From: Clostridia bacterium
GTDB lineage: Bacteria > Bacillota > Clostridia > TANB77 > CAG-508
Assembly (NCBI GenBank): GCA_900753245.1
Contig: CAADYJ010000013.1
Span: 1-63,592 of the forward strand
Direction of reading: 5' to 3'
DNA length: 63,592 bases
Position 1 is the stretch's first letter. Every line of letters begins with the position of its first letter. The notes under the pieces were generated by a model, which worked only from the letters and a program-made list of their open reading frames with translations, had not been told where the DNA came from and searched no databases. A program made the translations under genes and the position numbers. This document shows positions 43,109 to 53,100 of the stretch, piece after piece.

Positions 43109-43777
43109 ATGAATAAAGGTAAAAGAGCTTTTTCAATTATAATTGGAATATTAATTGTAATTATATTGGGAATAGTTGGATTTTTAGCATATTACTTTAT
43201 AACAAACTATTTAGTGTTAAAAGAAGCGGAAGAAGCAGTTGATTCATTTGAAGAAATAGTAGAAGAATTGCCAAAAGAAAATGTAATTGAAAATACAGTA
43301 GTAGAGCCACAAAATAATCAAACTGTAGCTACAACACAAAATAAAACTACAACGAGTGGAACAAGAAGAACAACAAGTTCTTATCGAGGTTATAATATGA
43401 TAGGAACAATACAGATACCAAAAACAAAAGTAAAAGCACCAGTAGTAGATAAAGTAACAGTAAAATCAATTTCAGCAGCGGTTGGAATACTTTATGGACC
43501 AGGATTAAATGAAGTAGGAAATACAGTTCTAGTAGCGCATAATTACAGAAATGGAACATTTTTTTCAAATAACAAAAAATTAGTAATAGGAGATAAAATA
43601 TATATTACTGATGCAACTGGAAGAAAAATAGAATATAATGTATACAATACATATACAACATCAGATATGGATTTTTCTTATGCTACTAGAGATACAAATG
43701 GAAAAAGAGAAATATCACTTTCTACTTGTACTACAGATGCATCAAAAAGATTAGTTATTTGGGCAAGAGAAAATTAA
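43109..43777 (+). CDS. Sortase-family transpeptidase 2
   Basis: This 222-aa paralogue of the preceding sortase has the same layout: a membrane anchor (FSIIIGILIVIILGIVGFLAYYF), a Thr-rich linker (TQNKTTTSGTRRTTSS), His in VAHNYRNGTFF, Cys in LSTCTTD and Arg in KRLVIW. The central block from YGPGLNEVGNT to FFSNNKKLV is nearly identical in both proteins and at the DNA level, which marks a recent tandem duplication or gene conversion. The linkers differ, so substrate or localisation may differ. A GAAAGGAAAA ribosome site precedes the ATG. Confidence 0.9.
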   Translation: MNKGKRAFSIIIGILIVIILGIVGFLAYYFITNYLVLKEAEEAVDSFEEIVEELPKENVIENTVVEPQNNQTVATTQNKTTTSGTRRTTSSYRGYNMIGTIQIPKTKVKAPVVDKVTVKSISAAVGILYGPGLNEVGNTVLVAHNYRNGTFFSNNKKLVIGDKIYITDATGRKIEYNVYNTYTTSDMDFSYATRDTNGKREISLSTCTTDASKRLVIWAREN

Positions 43778-43783
43778 AAATAC

Positions 43784-43813
43784 AAAACCTGAAATTAAAA
43801 ATTCAGGTTTTTA
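43784..43813 (+). terminator. Terminator after the sortase pair
   Basis: The stem AAAACCTGAA/TTCAGGTTTT is followed by a T-rich tail, directly behind the second sortase gene. Confidence 0.85.
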
Positions 43814-43884
43814 TTATGTATAATAATGAAAAGAACTACAGAAAAAATAAACATAAAAAAATTAAAAAATTATTGGTAAATCTT

Positions 43885-43913
43885 TTGACTTTTACCAAAA
43901 ATTGTAGTATAAT
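43885..43913 (+). promoter_or_regulatory. Promoter of the carD-like gene
   Basis: TTGACT (43885-43890) and TATAAT (43908-43913) with 17-base spacing. The leader to the ATG is about 75 bases. Confidence 0.8.
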
Positions 43914-43995
43914 ATAAATGTAGTTAAAAAAGAGAATCGAAACCTTTATTGACTTACCTATAACAAAAAAATAGCTTAGAAGGGAAGTGTCTTAC

Positions 43996-44568
43996 ATGTT
44001 TAATGTAGGTGATAAAATAGTATATCCAATGCATGGAGCAGGAACAATTGATGCAATAGAAGAAAAAGATATTTTAGGAGAAAAACAAGCCTATTATATT
44101 ATTAAAATGCCTGGAGAAGTTAAAGTAATGGTTCCAACTGCTAAAGCAGAAGAAATAGGGGTAAGAAATATAATAGATAAAGAAAGTGCTGGAAAAGTAA
44201 TTCAAATATTAGAAGAGAATGAAACAGAAATGTCTAATAATTGGAATAAAAGATACAGAGATAACATGGAAAAAATGAAGAGTGGAGATATCTATGAAGT
44301 AGCAGATGTTGTTAGAAATTTAGCATTTAAACAAAAAGAAAAAGGTTTATCAACAGGAGAAAAGAAGATGTTAAATAATGCAAAGCAAATTCTTGTTAGT
44401 GAGTTAGTACTAGCAGAACATGCTTCTCAAGATGATGTTGAAAAATTGATAGATAACAAAATAAATGTATCTTTTGAAGAATATAAAACAGTAAATGAAG
44501 TTCCAAATGAAATAGGAAAAGATATAGTTAAAAAATTTATTCCATTTGATGGAACAACAAATTTATAA
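43996..44568 (+). CDS. CarD/CdnL-family RNA polymerase-binding regulator
   Basis: This 190-aa protein has an N-terminal Tudor-like RNA polymerase interaction domain (MFNVGDKIVYPMHGAGTIDA, with a KVMVP strand near residue 50). A helical C-terminal domain (WNKRYRDNMEKMKSGD, LSTGEKKMLNNAKQIL) contacts promoter DNA. CarD proteins stabilise open complexes, often at rRNA promoters. The ATG at 43996 is about 10 bases after AGGGA; the in-frame GTG at 43987 is too close. It has its own promoter and terminator. Confidence 0.92.
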   Translation: MFNVGDKIVYPMHGAGTIDAIEEKDILGEKQAYYIIKMPGEVKVMVPTAKAEEIGVRNIIDKESAGKVIQILEENETEMSNNWNKRYRDNMEKMKSGDIYEVADVVRNLAFKQKEKGLSTGEKKMLNNAKQILVSELVLAEHASQDDVEKLIDNKINVSFEEYKTVNEVPNEIGKDIVKKFIPFDGTTNL

Positions 44569-44581
44569 AATAGGATTACTT

Positions 44582-44609
44582 AAAAAACGACTTAAAAAAG
44601 TCGTTTTTT
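44582..44609 (+). terminator. Terminator of the carD-like gene
   Basis: The perfect stem AAAAAACGACTT/AAGTCGTTTTTT has an AAAA loop and a T6 end. Confidence 0.92.
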
Positions 44610-44722
44610 CGATGTATATAAGAAATAAAAAATTAGAAAAAAGTCATTTTACATAATATAAAAGAAGGATTTACACTCCTTTTGTCGAATAATATATTTA
44701 TGATAAAGAAAGGTAACCAAAA

Positions 44723-46504
44723 ATGGTACGATATAGTGATGAATTAATTGATGAAATAAGAAATAGAAATGACATTGTTGATGTTATATCTCAATATGTT
44801 GTGTTAAAAAGAAGTGGTAGAAACTTTTTTGGATTGTGTCCATTCCATAAAGAAAAATCACCTTCTTTTTCTGTCTCACCAGATAAGCAAATCTTTCATT
44901 GCTTTGGTTGTGGAGTAGGTGGAAATGTATTTCATTTTGTTAGCAAAATAGAGAATCTTAGCTTTAGAGAAACAATAGAAATGCTTGCAGAAAAATCTGG
45001 GGTTGAGTTACCAACTTTAGAAGGACAAGAAGATACAAAATTACTTCAATTAAAATCTAAAGTATATGAAATTAATAAAATTACTGCCGAATTTTATCAT
45101 GAAAATTTATATAAACCTACAGCTAAACCAGCACAGGAATATGTAAAAAAGAGAAAACTAGATAATAATACATTAAAGAACTTTTTAATAGGTTACTCAG
45201 GAAATTACAATGAATTATATACAATGCTAAAACAAAAGGGATTTACAGAAGAAGAAATTCTAGCATCAAGTTTAGTCAATAAAACGCAAGACGGAAAATT
45301 TATAGATAGATTTAGAGGAAGACTAATGTTTCCTATACAAGATACTAGAAATAGAGTTATTGCATTTGGAGGTAGAGTTTTAGATGATAGTAAACCTAAA
45401 TATATTAATTCTCCAGAAAATATTGTATATAGTAAAGGAAGACATTTATTTGGTTTAAATGTAGCTAAAAAAGGTGATTTAAAGAGGATTATTATAGTTG
45501 AAGGATATATGGATGCAATATCATTACACCAAAGAGGTATAAGTTATGCAGTTGCTTCCCTTGGAACTGCTATGACAGAAGCACAAGGAAGATTACTTAG
45601 AAAAAGTAGTCAGCAAGTAATAATTGGGTACGATTCAGATGGAGCAGGACAAGCAGCCACGATGCGAGGATTAGAAATTTTACAAGGATTAGGTTGTGAT
45701 GTTAGAATTTTACAAATAGAGGGAGCAAAGGATCCAGATGAATTTGTTATAAAATATGGACCTGAAAGATTTGAAAAACAAGTGGATAAAGCAATATCTT
45801 TGGTTGAATATAAAGTAAAAGTATTGAAAAATGTACTGAACATAGAACATCCAAATGATAAAATTAAATTTTTAAAAGAAATAGCAAAAGTACTTTCAAA
45901 AATAGATAATGAAATAGAAAGAGAAGTATATGCACAAAAGATATCTTCTGAATATCAAGTTTCGAAAGAGGCTATATATGCAGAAATTAGTAAGTTAGAA
46001 AATACTTCTGTAACGAATAAAAGAGTATTAGAAAGTGCAAAACCAAGATTACAAGTAAAAGAAGAATCAAAAGTCGAAGAACAAGTATTAAAAAGAGAGA
46101 AACTTATAATATATCTCCTTATAAATTACCCAGAAGAAAGCTATAATAGAATAAAAAATGTAATAAGAGTAGAAGATATAAAAGATGAAACAAATAAACA
46201 AATAATAAAAAAATTGTATGATGAATTGGAAAAAGGAAATAGTAATACTAGCAATGTTTTAGATTGGTTTGAAGAAGAAAAAATTATTAATGAAATTTCA
46301 TGGATATTAGCATACGATTTTGAAATTACAGAAGTTGAAAAATGCATAGATGATATTTTAGGAATATATGAAAAAGAAAAAGTTATTCAAGAAAGAAATG
46401 ACATAATAAATCAATTGGATTCTGATGACTTAACTAAAGAACAGATTGATGTATTAGAAAGTAGACTAAATGAAATAATAATTCAATTGGCAAAAATGAA
46501 ATAG
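44723..46504 (+). CDS. dnaG: DNA primase
   Basis: DnaG makes RNA primers at the replication fork. The 593-aa protein has the N-terminal CHC2 zinc finger (CPFHKEKSPSF then HCFGCG), the catalytic core with the Toprim motif (VEGYMDAISL) and GYDSDGAG, and a C-terminal helicase-interaction domain. It lies directly upstream of rpoD with 6 bases between stop and start, the classical macromolecular-synthesis pair (rpsU is not adjacent). The ribosome site AAAGAAAGG lies upstream of the ATG. Confidence 0.96.
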   Translation: MVRYSDELIDEIRNRNDIVDVISQYVVLKRSGRNFFGLCPFHKEKSPSFSVSPDKQIFHCFGCGVGGNVFHFVSKIENLSFRETIEMLAEKSGVELPTLEGQEDTKLLQLKSKVYEINKITAEFYHENLYKPTAKPAQEYVKKRKLDNNTLKNFLIGYSGNYNELYTMLKQKGFTEEEILASSLVNKTQDGKFIDRFRGRLMFPIQDTRNRVIAFGGRVLDDSKPKYINSPENIVYSKGRHLFGLNVAKKGDLKRIIIVEGYMDAISLHQRGISYAVASLGTAMTEAQGRLLRKSSQQVIIGYDSDGAGQAATMRGLEILQGLGCDVRILQIEGAKDPDEFVIKYGPERFEKQVDKAISLVEYKVKVLKNVLNIEHPNDKIKFLKEIAKVLSKIDNEIEREVYAQKISSEYQVSKEAIYAEISKLENTSVTNKRVLESAKPRLQVKEESKVEEQVLKREKLIIYLLINYPEESYNRIKNVIRVEDIKDETNKQIIKKLYDELEKGNSNTSNVLDWFEEEKIINEISWILAYDFEITEVEKCIDDILGIYEKEKVIQERNDIINQLDSDDLTKEQIDVLESRLNEIIIQLAKMK

Positions 46505-46510
46505 GGGGTA

Positions 46511-47782
46511 GTGTCAGTGAAGAAAACTGAAAAAGCAGAAGAATTAGAAGAAATTAAAGTAAATAATAAAACTAAATCTTCTAAGAAAGAGGAAAAAACA
46601 GAAACAAAAAAAGAAGAAAAACTAAAAAAAGTAAAAACAGAAATAAAAGAAGCGAGTAAAGAAAAAGCAGATAAAAAAGAAAAGAAACAAGAAGAAAATA
46701 GCGAAGAAGAAAATAATAAAGTGAAACAAATAATAGAAAAAGTTAAATCAAAAGGAAAAATAACTTATGGAGAACTTGCTAGTGAATTAGATGATGCAAA
46801 CTCAGAACAAATAGATAAAGTATTTGATGCTTTTGAAGACTTAGGAGTAGATGTTTTACAAGAAGATTTAGAAGAACCAAATATAGAAGACTTACAAGAA
46901 GTAGAAGATATAAAATTAGAAGAAATAGATTTGAACTCTGCTATGGATGGAGTTAATGTAGATGACCCAGTAAGAATGTATTTGAGAGAAATAGGAAGAA
47001 TTCCGCTTTTAACATATGATCAAGAATTAGAACTTGCAAAAAAAGTTTTAGAGGGCGATGAAGAAGCAAAACAAAAATTAGCTGAATCAAACTTAAGATT
47101 AGTAGTTAGTATAGCAAAAAAATATGTAGGAAGAGGAATGCTATTCTTAGATTTAATTCAAGAAGGAAATATGGGATTAATAAAGGCAGTAGAAAAATTT
47201 GATTACACAAAAGGATTTAAATTTAGCACATATGCTACATGGTGGATTAGACAAGCTATTACAAGAGCTATTGCTGACCAAGCAAGAACAATACGTATTC
47301 CAGTTCATATGGTAGAAACAATTAATAAATTAATTCGTACATCTAGACATTTACTTCAACAATTAGGAAGAGAACCTACCCAAGAAGAAATAGCAAAAGA
47401 ATTGGAAATTCCTGTTGAAAAAGTAATGGAAATACAAAAAATAGCTCAAGACCCAGTGTCATTAGAAACTCCAATTGGAGAAGAAGATGATAGCCATTTA
47501 GGTGATTTTATACAAGATGATGATAGTCCAGCACCACAAGATTCAGCAGCATACACATTACTTAAAGAACAATTAGAAGAAGTAATGCAAACATTAACTC
47601 CAAGAGAAGCAAAAGTATTAAAATTAAGGTTTGGTTTAGAAGATGGAAAAGCTCGTACACTAGAAGAAGTAGGAAAAGAGTTCATGGTAACAAGAGAAAG
47701 AATTCGCCAAATAGAAGCAAAAGCATTAAGAAAATTAAGACATCCATCACGTTCTAAAAAATTAAGAGACTATATGAATTAA
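46511..47782 (+). CDS. rpoD: RNA polymerase primary sigma factor (sigma-70/SigA)
   Basis: This is the housekeeping sigma factor. The 423-aa protein has a very basic Lys/Glu-rich N-terminal extension (about 1-75) and a region 1.1-like helical part. Region 1.2 follows (DPVRMYLREIGRIPLL), then regions 2.1-2.4 (KFSTYATWWIRQAITRAIAD), region 3 and region 4 (LEEVGKEFMVTRERIRQIE). The start is GTG 46511 or GTG 46517; AGGGGGTA lies upstream of both. The N-terminal extension is lower in complexity than in Bacillus SigA. It is co-transcribed with dnaG. Confidence 0.96.
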   Translation: MSVKKTEKAEELEEIKVNNKTKSSKKEEKTETKKEEKLKKVKTEIKEASKEKADKKEKKQEENSEEENNKVKQIIEKVKSKGKITYGELASELDDANSEQIDKVFDAFEDLGVDVLQEDLEEPNIEDLQEVEDIKLEEIDLNSAMDGVNVDDPVRMYLREIGRIPLLTYDQELELAKKVLEGDEEAKQKLAESNLRLVVSIAKKYVGRGMLFLDLIQEGNMGLIKAVEKFDYTKGFKFSTYATWWIRQAITRAIADQARTIRIPVHMVETINKLIRTSRHLLQQLGREPTQEEIAKELEIPVEKVMEIQKIAQDPVSLETPIGEEDDSHLGDFIQDDDSPAPQDSAAYTLLKEQLEEVMQTLTPREAKVLKLRFGLEDGKARTLEEVGKEFMVTRERIRQIEAKALRKLRHPSRSKKLRDYMN

Positions 47783-47815
47783 AAGAAGGTTTTTTAAAAT
47801 CTTCTTTTTATTTAT
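47780..47815 (+). terminator. Terminator after rpoD
   Basis: The short stem AAAAGAAG/CTTCTTTT, partly inside the stop codon region, ends in a T-rich stretch. Confidence 0.65.
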
Positions 47816-47852
47816 GTTTTGAGGAAGGAAAAAAATTGTAAAATATACAAAA

Positions 47853-47879
47853 TAAAAGAGTATTTGTAAAAATACTCTT
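47853..47879 (-). terminator. Terminator of the tRNA-Met gene
   Basis: On the minus strand the stem AAGAGTATTT/AAATACTCTT is followed by TTATTTTG, directly behind the CCA end. Confidence 0.85.
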
Positions 47880-47956
47880 TGGTAGCGAAGATGTGATTCG
47901 AACACATGACCTGCCGGGTATGAACCGGATGCTCTAGCCAACTGAGCTACTTCGCC
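47880..47956 (-). tRNA. tRNA-Met (CAU), elongator type
   Basis: The 77-base gene on the minus strand starts GGCGAAGTAGCTCAG, has the anticodon loop TTCATAC inside a CCGG/CCGG-type stem, the T arm GTGTTCGAATCAC, and an encoded CCA end. The acceptor stem GGCGAAG/CTTCGCT is near perfect. The anticodon CAU and the absence of the initiator GGG/CCC anticodon stem argue for elongator Met. A lysidine-modified Ile2 tRNA cannot be fully excluded. Confidence 0.95.
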
Positions 47957-48042
47957 ATGTCTAAATAAGACAAGTATTATTATAATAGTAAATTTAAATT
48001 TTGTCAAGAAAAAAAGAACAATTTTTACAAATTTGTTCTTTT

Positions 48043-48402
48043 TTATATTTCTCTTTCTGAATCATCTATTGATTTTGATAAATAAATATTACTTTTTGTA
48101 TGTTTAGAAATTGTAGGATTAACTCTTGTAGCAGTAGTTTTTGACTCAGAGTGTATTTGTTTTTTAATTGGTTGTTTAGAGTGAACTGTTTGATTAACAG
48201 TCTTTTCATAATCAATCTTATTTAAACTTTTTAATAATTCTCTTGAAATTTTTTGTTCTTCGGCAGAACCATTAGTTTCAAAATCTTCTAAAGTATCTTT
48301 TGAATTTTCAGAATCTGCATTAAAAATAGAAAGAAGTCTTTTTAGTTCTTCTTGTACTTTTAAAAATCTTTTATTCGATTGATTAGTTGCTATATTTTTC
48401 AT
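48043..48402 (-). CDS. Hypothetical charged protein, 119 aa
   Basis: I do not recognise this protein. It is soluble and polar (KNIATNQSNKRFLKVQEEL start). A helical N-terminal half (LLSIFNADSENSKDTLEDF, SRELLKSLNKIDY) and a Ser/Thr/Lys-rich, probably disordered C-terminal half are visible. There are no cysteines or membrane segments. The start is an ATG about 30 bases downstream of an AGGAGG-like stretch, so the ribosome site is unclear. It lies between tRNA-Met and another small gene on the same strand, and sporulation or coat function is possible but unproven. Confidence 0.5.
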   Translation of the reverse strand: MKNIATNQSNKRFLKVQEELKRLLSIFNADSENSKDTLEDFETNGSAEEQKISRELLKSLNKIDYEKTVNQTVHSKQPIKKQIHSESKTTATRVNPTISKHTKSNIYLSKSIDDSEREI

Positions 48403-48533
48403 ATCAATTTTCTTAGTAGAACAGTACTAAGAAGACCTCCTTTTCTATAAATTCTTTTTCAACACAATATAATAATAACACAAATTATACTTAAAATCAA
48501 GTATTTTTTAGAAAATAGGCAAAAAGAGTAGTA

Positions 48534-48779
48534 CTAATCTACTCTTCTGTCATTTCTTGAATCCTTAGAAGATAACTTTTCGTATTCTTTACATTTCATT
48601 TTATACTCTAAAGCTTGAGTTAAATACCTATAATACATATATCCTTGCTCATACTGAAACATAGGATTGAAAAAATTAGATTCTGGAGAAGAAGTAGGGT
48701 CAATATTTTCATAAGGAGAATATTGAGGTGGGTATCCACCAAAACCATAAAAATTATTATAATCTATATTTTTTTCCAT
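48534..48779 (-). CDS. Hypothetical Tyr/Pro-rich protein, 81 aa
   Basis: I do not recognise this protein. It is rich in Tyr, Phe, Pro, Gly and Asn in the first half (DYNNFYGFGGYPPQYSPYEN) and has a helical, charged C-terminal half (YYRYLTQALEYKMKCKEYEK). That composition resembles small coat- or crust-associated proteins. It lies downstream of ylbJ on the same strand, which fits a sporulation setting but is only inference. An AAGAAGG-like ribosome site precedes the ATG. Confidence 0.55.
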   Translation of the reverse strand: MEKNIDYNNFYGFGGYPPQYSPYENIDPTSSPESNFFNPMFQYEQGYMYYRYLTQALEYKMKCKEYEKLSSKDSRNDRRVD

Positions 48780-48851
48780 AACACATCAACCTTCTTATTT
48801 AATAATTTCTAAAATAATTATATTCAAAAAAAGTATATATATGACTATATA

Positions 48852-49934
48852 TTATAAATTTAAATTAAAAATAGGAAACATATAAATAAAAATAGTTGTA
48901 TATAATGCAGCAATTATTCCATGTAATATTTTTCCAACAATGTAAGGCTTTATAGATATATTTGATTTAGTAATTATACTATATACTTGTAACAATATAG
49001 AAATTCCGGCAAAACCTAATAAAAAGCTAGTTAATATAATATTAATTGATATATTCTTGCATGGAATAGTAGAAATGCCCATAACTCCATTAGTTAGTTC
49101 TAAAATTCCAGATATAAAATAAGTACAAAAATTAAAATCTTGTATTCCAAATAATTTAAAAATAGGAAAAATGATATTAGCTAATAATTCTATAATATTA
49201 CTATTTTTTAAAATAGAAAGTATAACACTAAATAAAACTACAAATCCACCTATCATGACAACAGTTGAGATAGAAGAAGTAATACTTTTTCCTAATATTT
49301 CGCCTAGGTTAGAAAAATTTACTTGAGGTTTAGAATTCTTAGTATTAATTTTAAAACTAGAGTAATTTATTTTTTTGTTTCTTTTCCAAAACCTAAATAA
49401 AACTCCTACAGTAATACAAGATAATATATGCGTTAATAAAAGTAGAAATCCAATTAAAGTATTGCCAAATAAACTAACTCCAACAGTTCCTAATATAAAA
49501 AGAGGTCCAGAATTATTTGTAAAAGCAAGTAATCGTTCAGATTCAACATCAGTTAAAAGCCCCTGTTCCTTTAAATTACAAACTATTTTAGCACCAGTAG
49601 GATAACCACTAATTATACCCATTAAAAAAGCATAACTTCCAACACCAGGAACATTAAAAATAGGTCTCATAATAGGATTTAATAATTTACCAAGTGTGTT
49701 TACAACATTTGTGTATCCTAAAAGTTCTGTTGCAATAAAAAATGGAAGAAGTGAAGGAACAACGTTATTTGCCCATAAAATAAGTCCATTTTTAGCAGCA
49801 ACTAAGTTGCTTTTAGAAAATATGACTAAACAAATAGTAAATAAACAAAAAGTCACAGGTAGAATATATTTTTTTATAGAAATAAAAAAAAATCTTGTAT
49901 TTACTTTACTAGAATTAGATTTAATGTTTTGCAT
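48852..49934 (-). CDS. ylbJ: YlbJ-like sporulation integral membrane protein
   Basis: This 360-aa polytopic membrane protein has the nucleoside-transporter-gate fold: WANNVVPSLLPFFIATELLG, then GIISGYPTGAKIVCNL with the conserved SGYPTGAK motif, and ERLLAFTNNSGPLFILGTVG. This signature is typical of YlbJ (SpoVV), which in Bacillus is made in the mother cell under sigma E and moves dipicolinic acid across the outer forespore membrane. The length is slightly below Bacillus YlbJ (about 400). The start lacks a strong ribosome site (GAGGTAATTTT). It is divergent from mfd. Confidence 0.88.
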   Translation of the reverse strand: MQNIKSNSSKVNTRFFFISIKKYILPVTFCLFTICLVIFSKSNLVAAKNGLILWANNVVPSLLPFFIATELLGYTNVVNTLGKLLNPIMRPIFNVPGVGSYAFLMGIISGYPTGAKIVCNLKEQGLLTDVESERLLAFTNNSGPLFILGTVGVSLFGNTLIGFLLLLTHILSCITVGVLFRFWKRNKKINYSSFKINTKNSKPQVNFSNLGEILGKSITSSISTVVMIGGFVVLFSVILSILKNSNIIELLANIIFPIFKLFGIQDFNFCTYFISGILELTNGVMGISTIPCKNISINIILTSFLLGFAGISILLQVYSIITKSNISIKPYIVGKILHGIIAALYTTIFIYMFPIFNLNL

Positions 49935-49976
49935 AAAATTACCTCATTTAAATATATGCAAATAAAAAACAAATAT

Positions 49977-50028
49977 ACCAATTAGGGACAGCCCCCAATT
50001 GGTAGCTTTTCACAATTTGGGACAGAGT
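49977..50028. repeat. GGGACAG-type palindromic repeat upstream of mfd
   Basis: ACCAATTAGGGACAGCCCCC ... AATTGGT forms a hairpin and is followed by a half copy CACAATTTGGGACAG. It is related to the copies at 18752-18812 and 57852-57916. It is the only copy in a divergent promoter region (ylbJ/mfd). Confidence 0.75.
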
Positions 50029-50121
50029 TTGTTTATAGAATAAATAATTTTTTAAAACTACTTTTAAAATGGTCGGAAATGATATATAATATATAAAACA
50101 AAATTTAGGAGATACATAAAA

Positions 50122-53100
50122 ATGAATACTATTATATCAAAGCTACAAGAACTCCAAAAATTCAAACAATATATACAAGAAATAGAAGAAAAAAATAGCC
50201 CGATAACAATATCGGGCTTATCAGACGTTGGAAAGATTCAATTTGCATATAGCACAAAACAAAGCTTAAATAGGCCAATTTGTATTGTTACATATAATGA
50301 AATAGAAGCAAGAAAAATAGTAAAAGATTTAAGCTATTTTACAAATGAATTTGAAGAAGTGTTATATTTTCCTAAAAGAGAAATTGCAAGTTATGACTAT
50401 ATTGCAGAAAGTAAAGACTTACCATATGAAAGAATTGAAGTATTAAATAAAATTCAAAAGAAGAAGGCTAAAATAGTTGTAACAACAGTAGAAGCTTTAA
50501 TGCAAAAAATGATTACAAAATCAAGTTTGTATAAAAATTGTTTAGAATTTAAGGTAGGAAAAAGATATTCTTTAGAAGAAGTTAAACAAAATTTAATTTT
50601 ACTAGGATATGAAAGAAATGACCTAATCGAAGGAAAGGGTCAATTTAGCGTGCGTGGAGATATAATAGATGTGGCACTTACAGAAACAAAAGGTGTACGT
50701 GTTGAACTTTGGGGAGATGAAGTAGATTCTATTAGAAATTTTAGCATTTCATCACAACGTTCAAATGAGATGTTAGACAAAATAGAAATAATGCCAGCAC
50801 ATGAATTTATATTAGAAGATGAACTAAAAAATATAGTTTCAAAAATCCAAAACAATAATGAATATTTTAATAAAGTAAATGCAAAAAATGATTATAGAAA
50901 TAAGATAGAAGAAATTATAAATAGAGATATAGAATTAATAGAATCTGGAGATTATATTAGTAAAATAGATAAATACTTTAATAGCTTTTATGATAAGACA
51001 GAAATATTTTTAGATTATTTAGAAAATGACTTTGTTATTCTATTTGATGAATTATCTAAAATAAAACAAAGGTCAGATAACATTTTAATAGAAAATAAAA
51101 ATTTAATAAAAGCGTTAATAGAAAAAGAAAAATATGTTCCAGAGTCAATATTAAATATTGAACCAATAGACTATGTAAGCGAAGATAAGCAAGTAGTATA
51201 TCTAGAAAAACAAGATTTAGGTGCTAAAATTAAATCAAATATAAAATACAATTTTAATTACAGAGATGTAAAATACTATAAAAGTGAAATAGAGATATTA
51301 ATTGGAGATTTAATAAAGGCATTAAATGATAAAAAAGAAGTTGTAGTTCTAGCAGGGAATAAAGAGGAAACAGATAAATTTGTCAAATTATTACAAGAAA
51401 AGGAGATTCCATATAGAAGAAATTTAATAGAGCAAGTGCTCCAAAAGGGACAGATTAACCAAAAGGCAACGTCTCCAATGGTAGTGGTAACAGAGGGAAG
51501 TTTATCTTCTGGATTTGAGTGTTACGATTTGAATTTGATTGTTATTGCAGGAGATGAATTGTTTGCTCCTTCTGTTAAGAAGAAAAGAAAGCTTTCTAGT
51601 AGTTTTAAACAAGGTGAAAAGGTTGTTTTTGCGGATTTAAAAATTGGCGATTATGTTGTTCATAAAAGTCATGGTATTGGTCAGTTTGTGGGAGTAAATA
51701 CTTTAAAAGCAGATGGAATTATAAAAGATTATATAAAAATACGTTATCGTAATGACGATATGCTTTATATTCCAACTAATGATTTAGATAGTATTAGAAA
51801 ATACATTGGTGGTGGAGAAACAGTACCTAAAATTAATAAACTTGGAAGCAAAGAGTGGGAAAATACAAAGCAAAAGGTTAAAAGAAACTTACAAGAAGTT
51901 GCAAAAGAACTTATGGAATTATATGCTAAAAGACAGAAAATTAAAGGATTTGCTTTTTCGCAAGATAATGAATGGCAAAAACAATTTGAAGATAGTTTTC
52001 CATATGCAGAAACAGAAGACCAACTTCGTTGCATAGAAGAAACCAAAAAAGACATGGAACAGCCAAAACCTATGGATAGACTTCTTTGTGGAGATGTTGG
52101 ATATGGAAAAACTGAAGTTGCAATACGTGCAGCTTTTAAGGCTGTTATGGATCAAAAACAAGTAGCATATTTAGTTCCAACTACAGTTTTGGCAAATCAA
52201 CAATATGAAAGCTTTAAACAAAGAATGGAAGACTTTGCAATAAGAGTAGAATTATTAAATCGTTTTAGAACTAAGAAAGAACAAGACGAAGTAATAAGAA
52301 AGCTTAAATTAGGTGAAGTTGATGTTGTAATAGGAACTCATAGAATTTTGAGTAAAGATGTAGAATTTAAAGATTTAGGATTGCTAATAATAGATGAAGA
52401 GCATCGTTTTGGAGTTAAAGACAAAGAAAAAATAAAACAATATAAGGCCAGTATAGATGTACTGACTATGACAGCGACACCAATTCCTAGAACACTTCAT
52501 ATGTCTATTGTTGGGGTTAGAGATATGTCTGTTATATATGAACCACCACAAAACAGAAGACCTGTTCAAACTTATGTATTAGAATATGATGAAGAAATCA
52601 TAAAAGAAGCAATTACAAAGGAACTAGAAAGAAAAGGTCAAGTATTTTATTTGTACAACAAAGTTGAAGGAATAGAGAGTAAAGCAATTCAAATTGAAAA
52701 TTTAGTACCTGAAGCAAGGGTTGCATATGCACATGGAAAAATGACGGGTAATGAACTAGAAGAAATAATGATGAACTTTATAAAAGGCGAGGTTGATGTA
52801 CTTGTATGTACTACAATTTTAGAGTCTGGTATAGATATTCCAAATGCAAATACTATAATTGTCGAAAATGCAGATAGATTAGGTTTGGCACAGCTTTATC
52901 AAATAAGAGGTAGAGTTGGAAGATCAGATAAACAAGCATATGCATATATTATGTACAAAAGAGACAAACTATTAACAGAAGTAGCAGAAAAAAGATTAAA
53001 AGCTATAAAAGAATTTACTGAGTTTGGCTCAGGTTTCAAAATAGCTATGCGTGACCTAGAAATAAGAGGAGCAGGAAGTATGCTACGGAGAAATTCAACA

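Noticed and set aside
3749..53088. Simple codon reassignment of CGG to another amino acid
   Set aside because: At the three conserved sites the downstream frame changes, which reassignment alone cannot fix. Four other CGG codons are read in frame without a shift.
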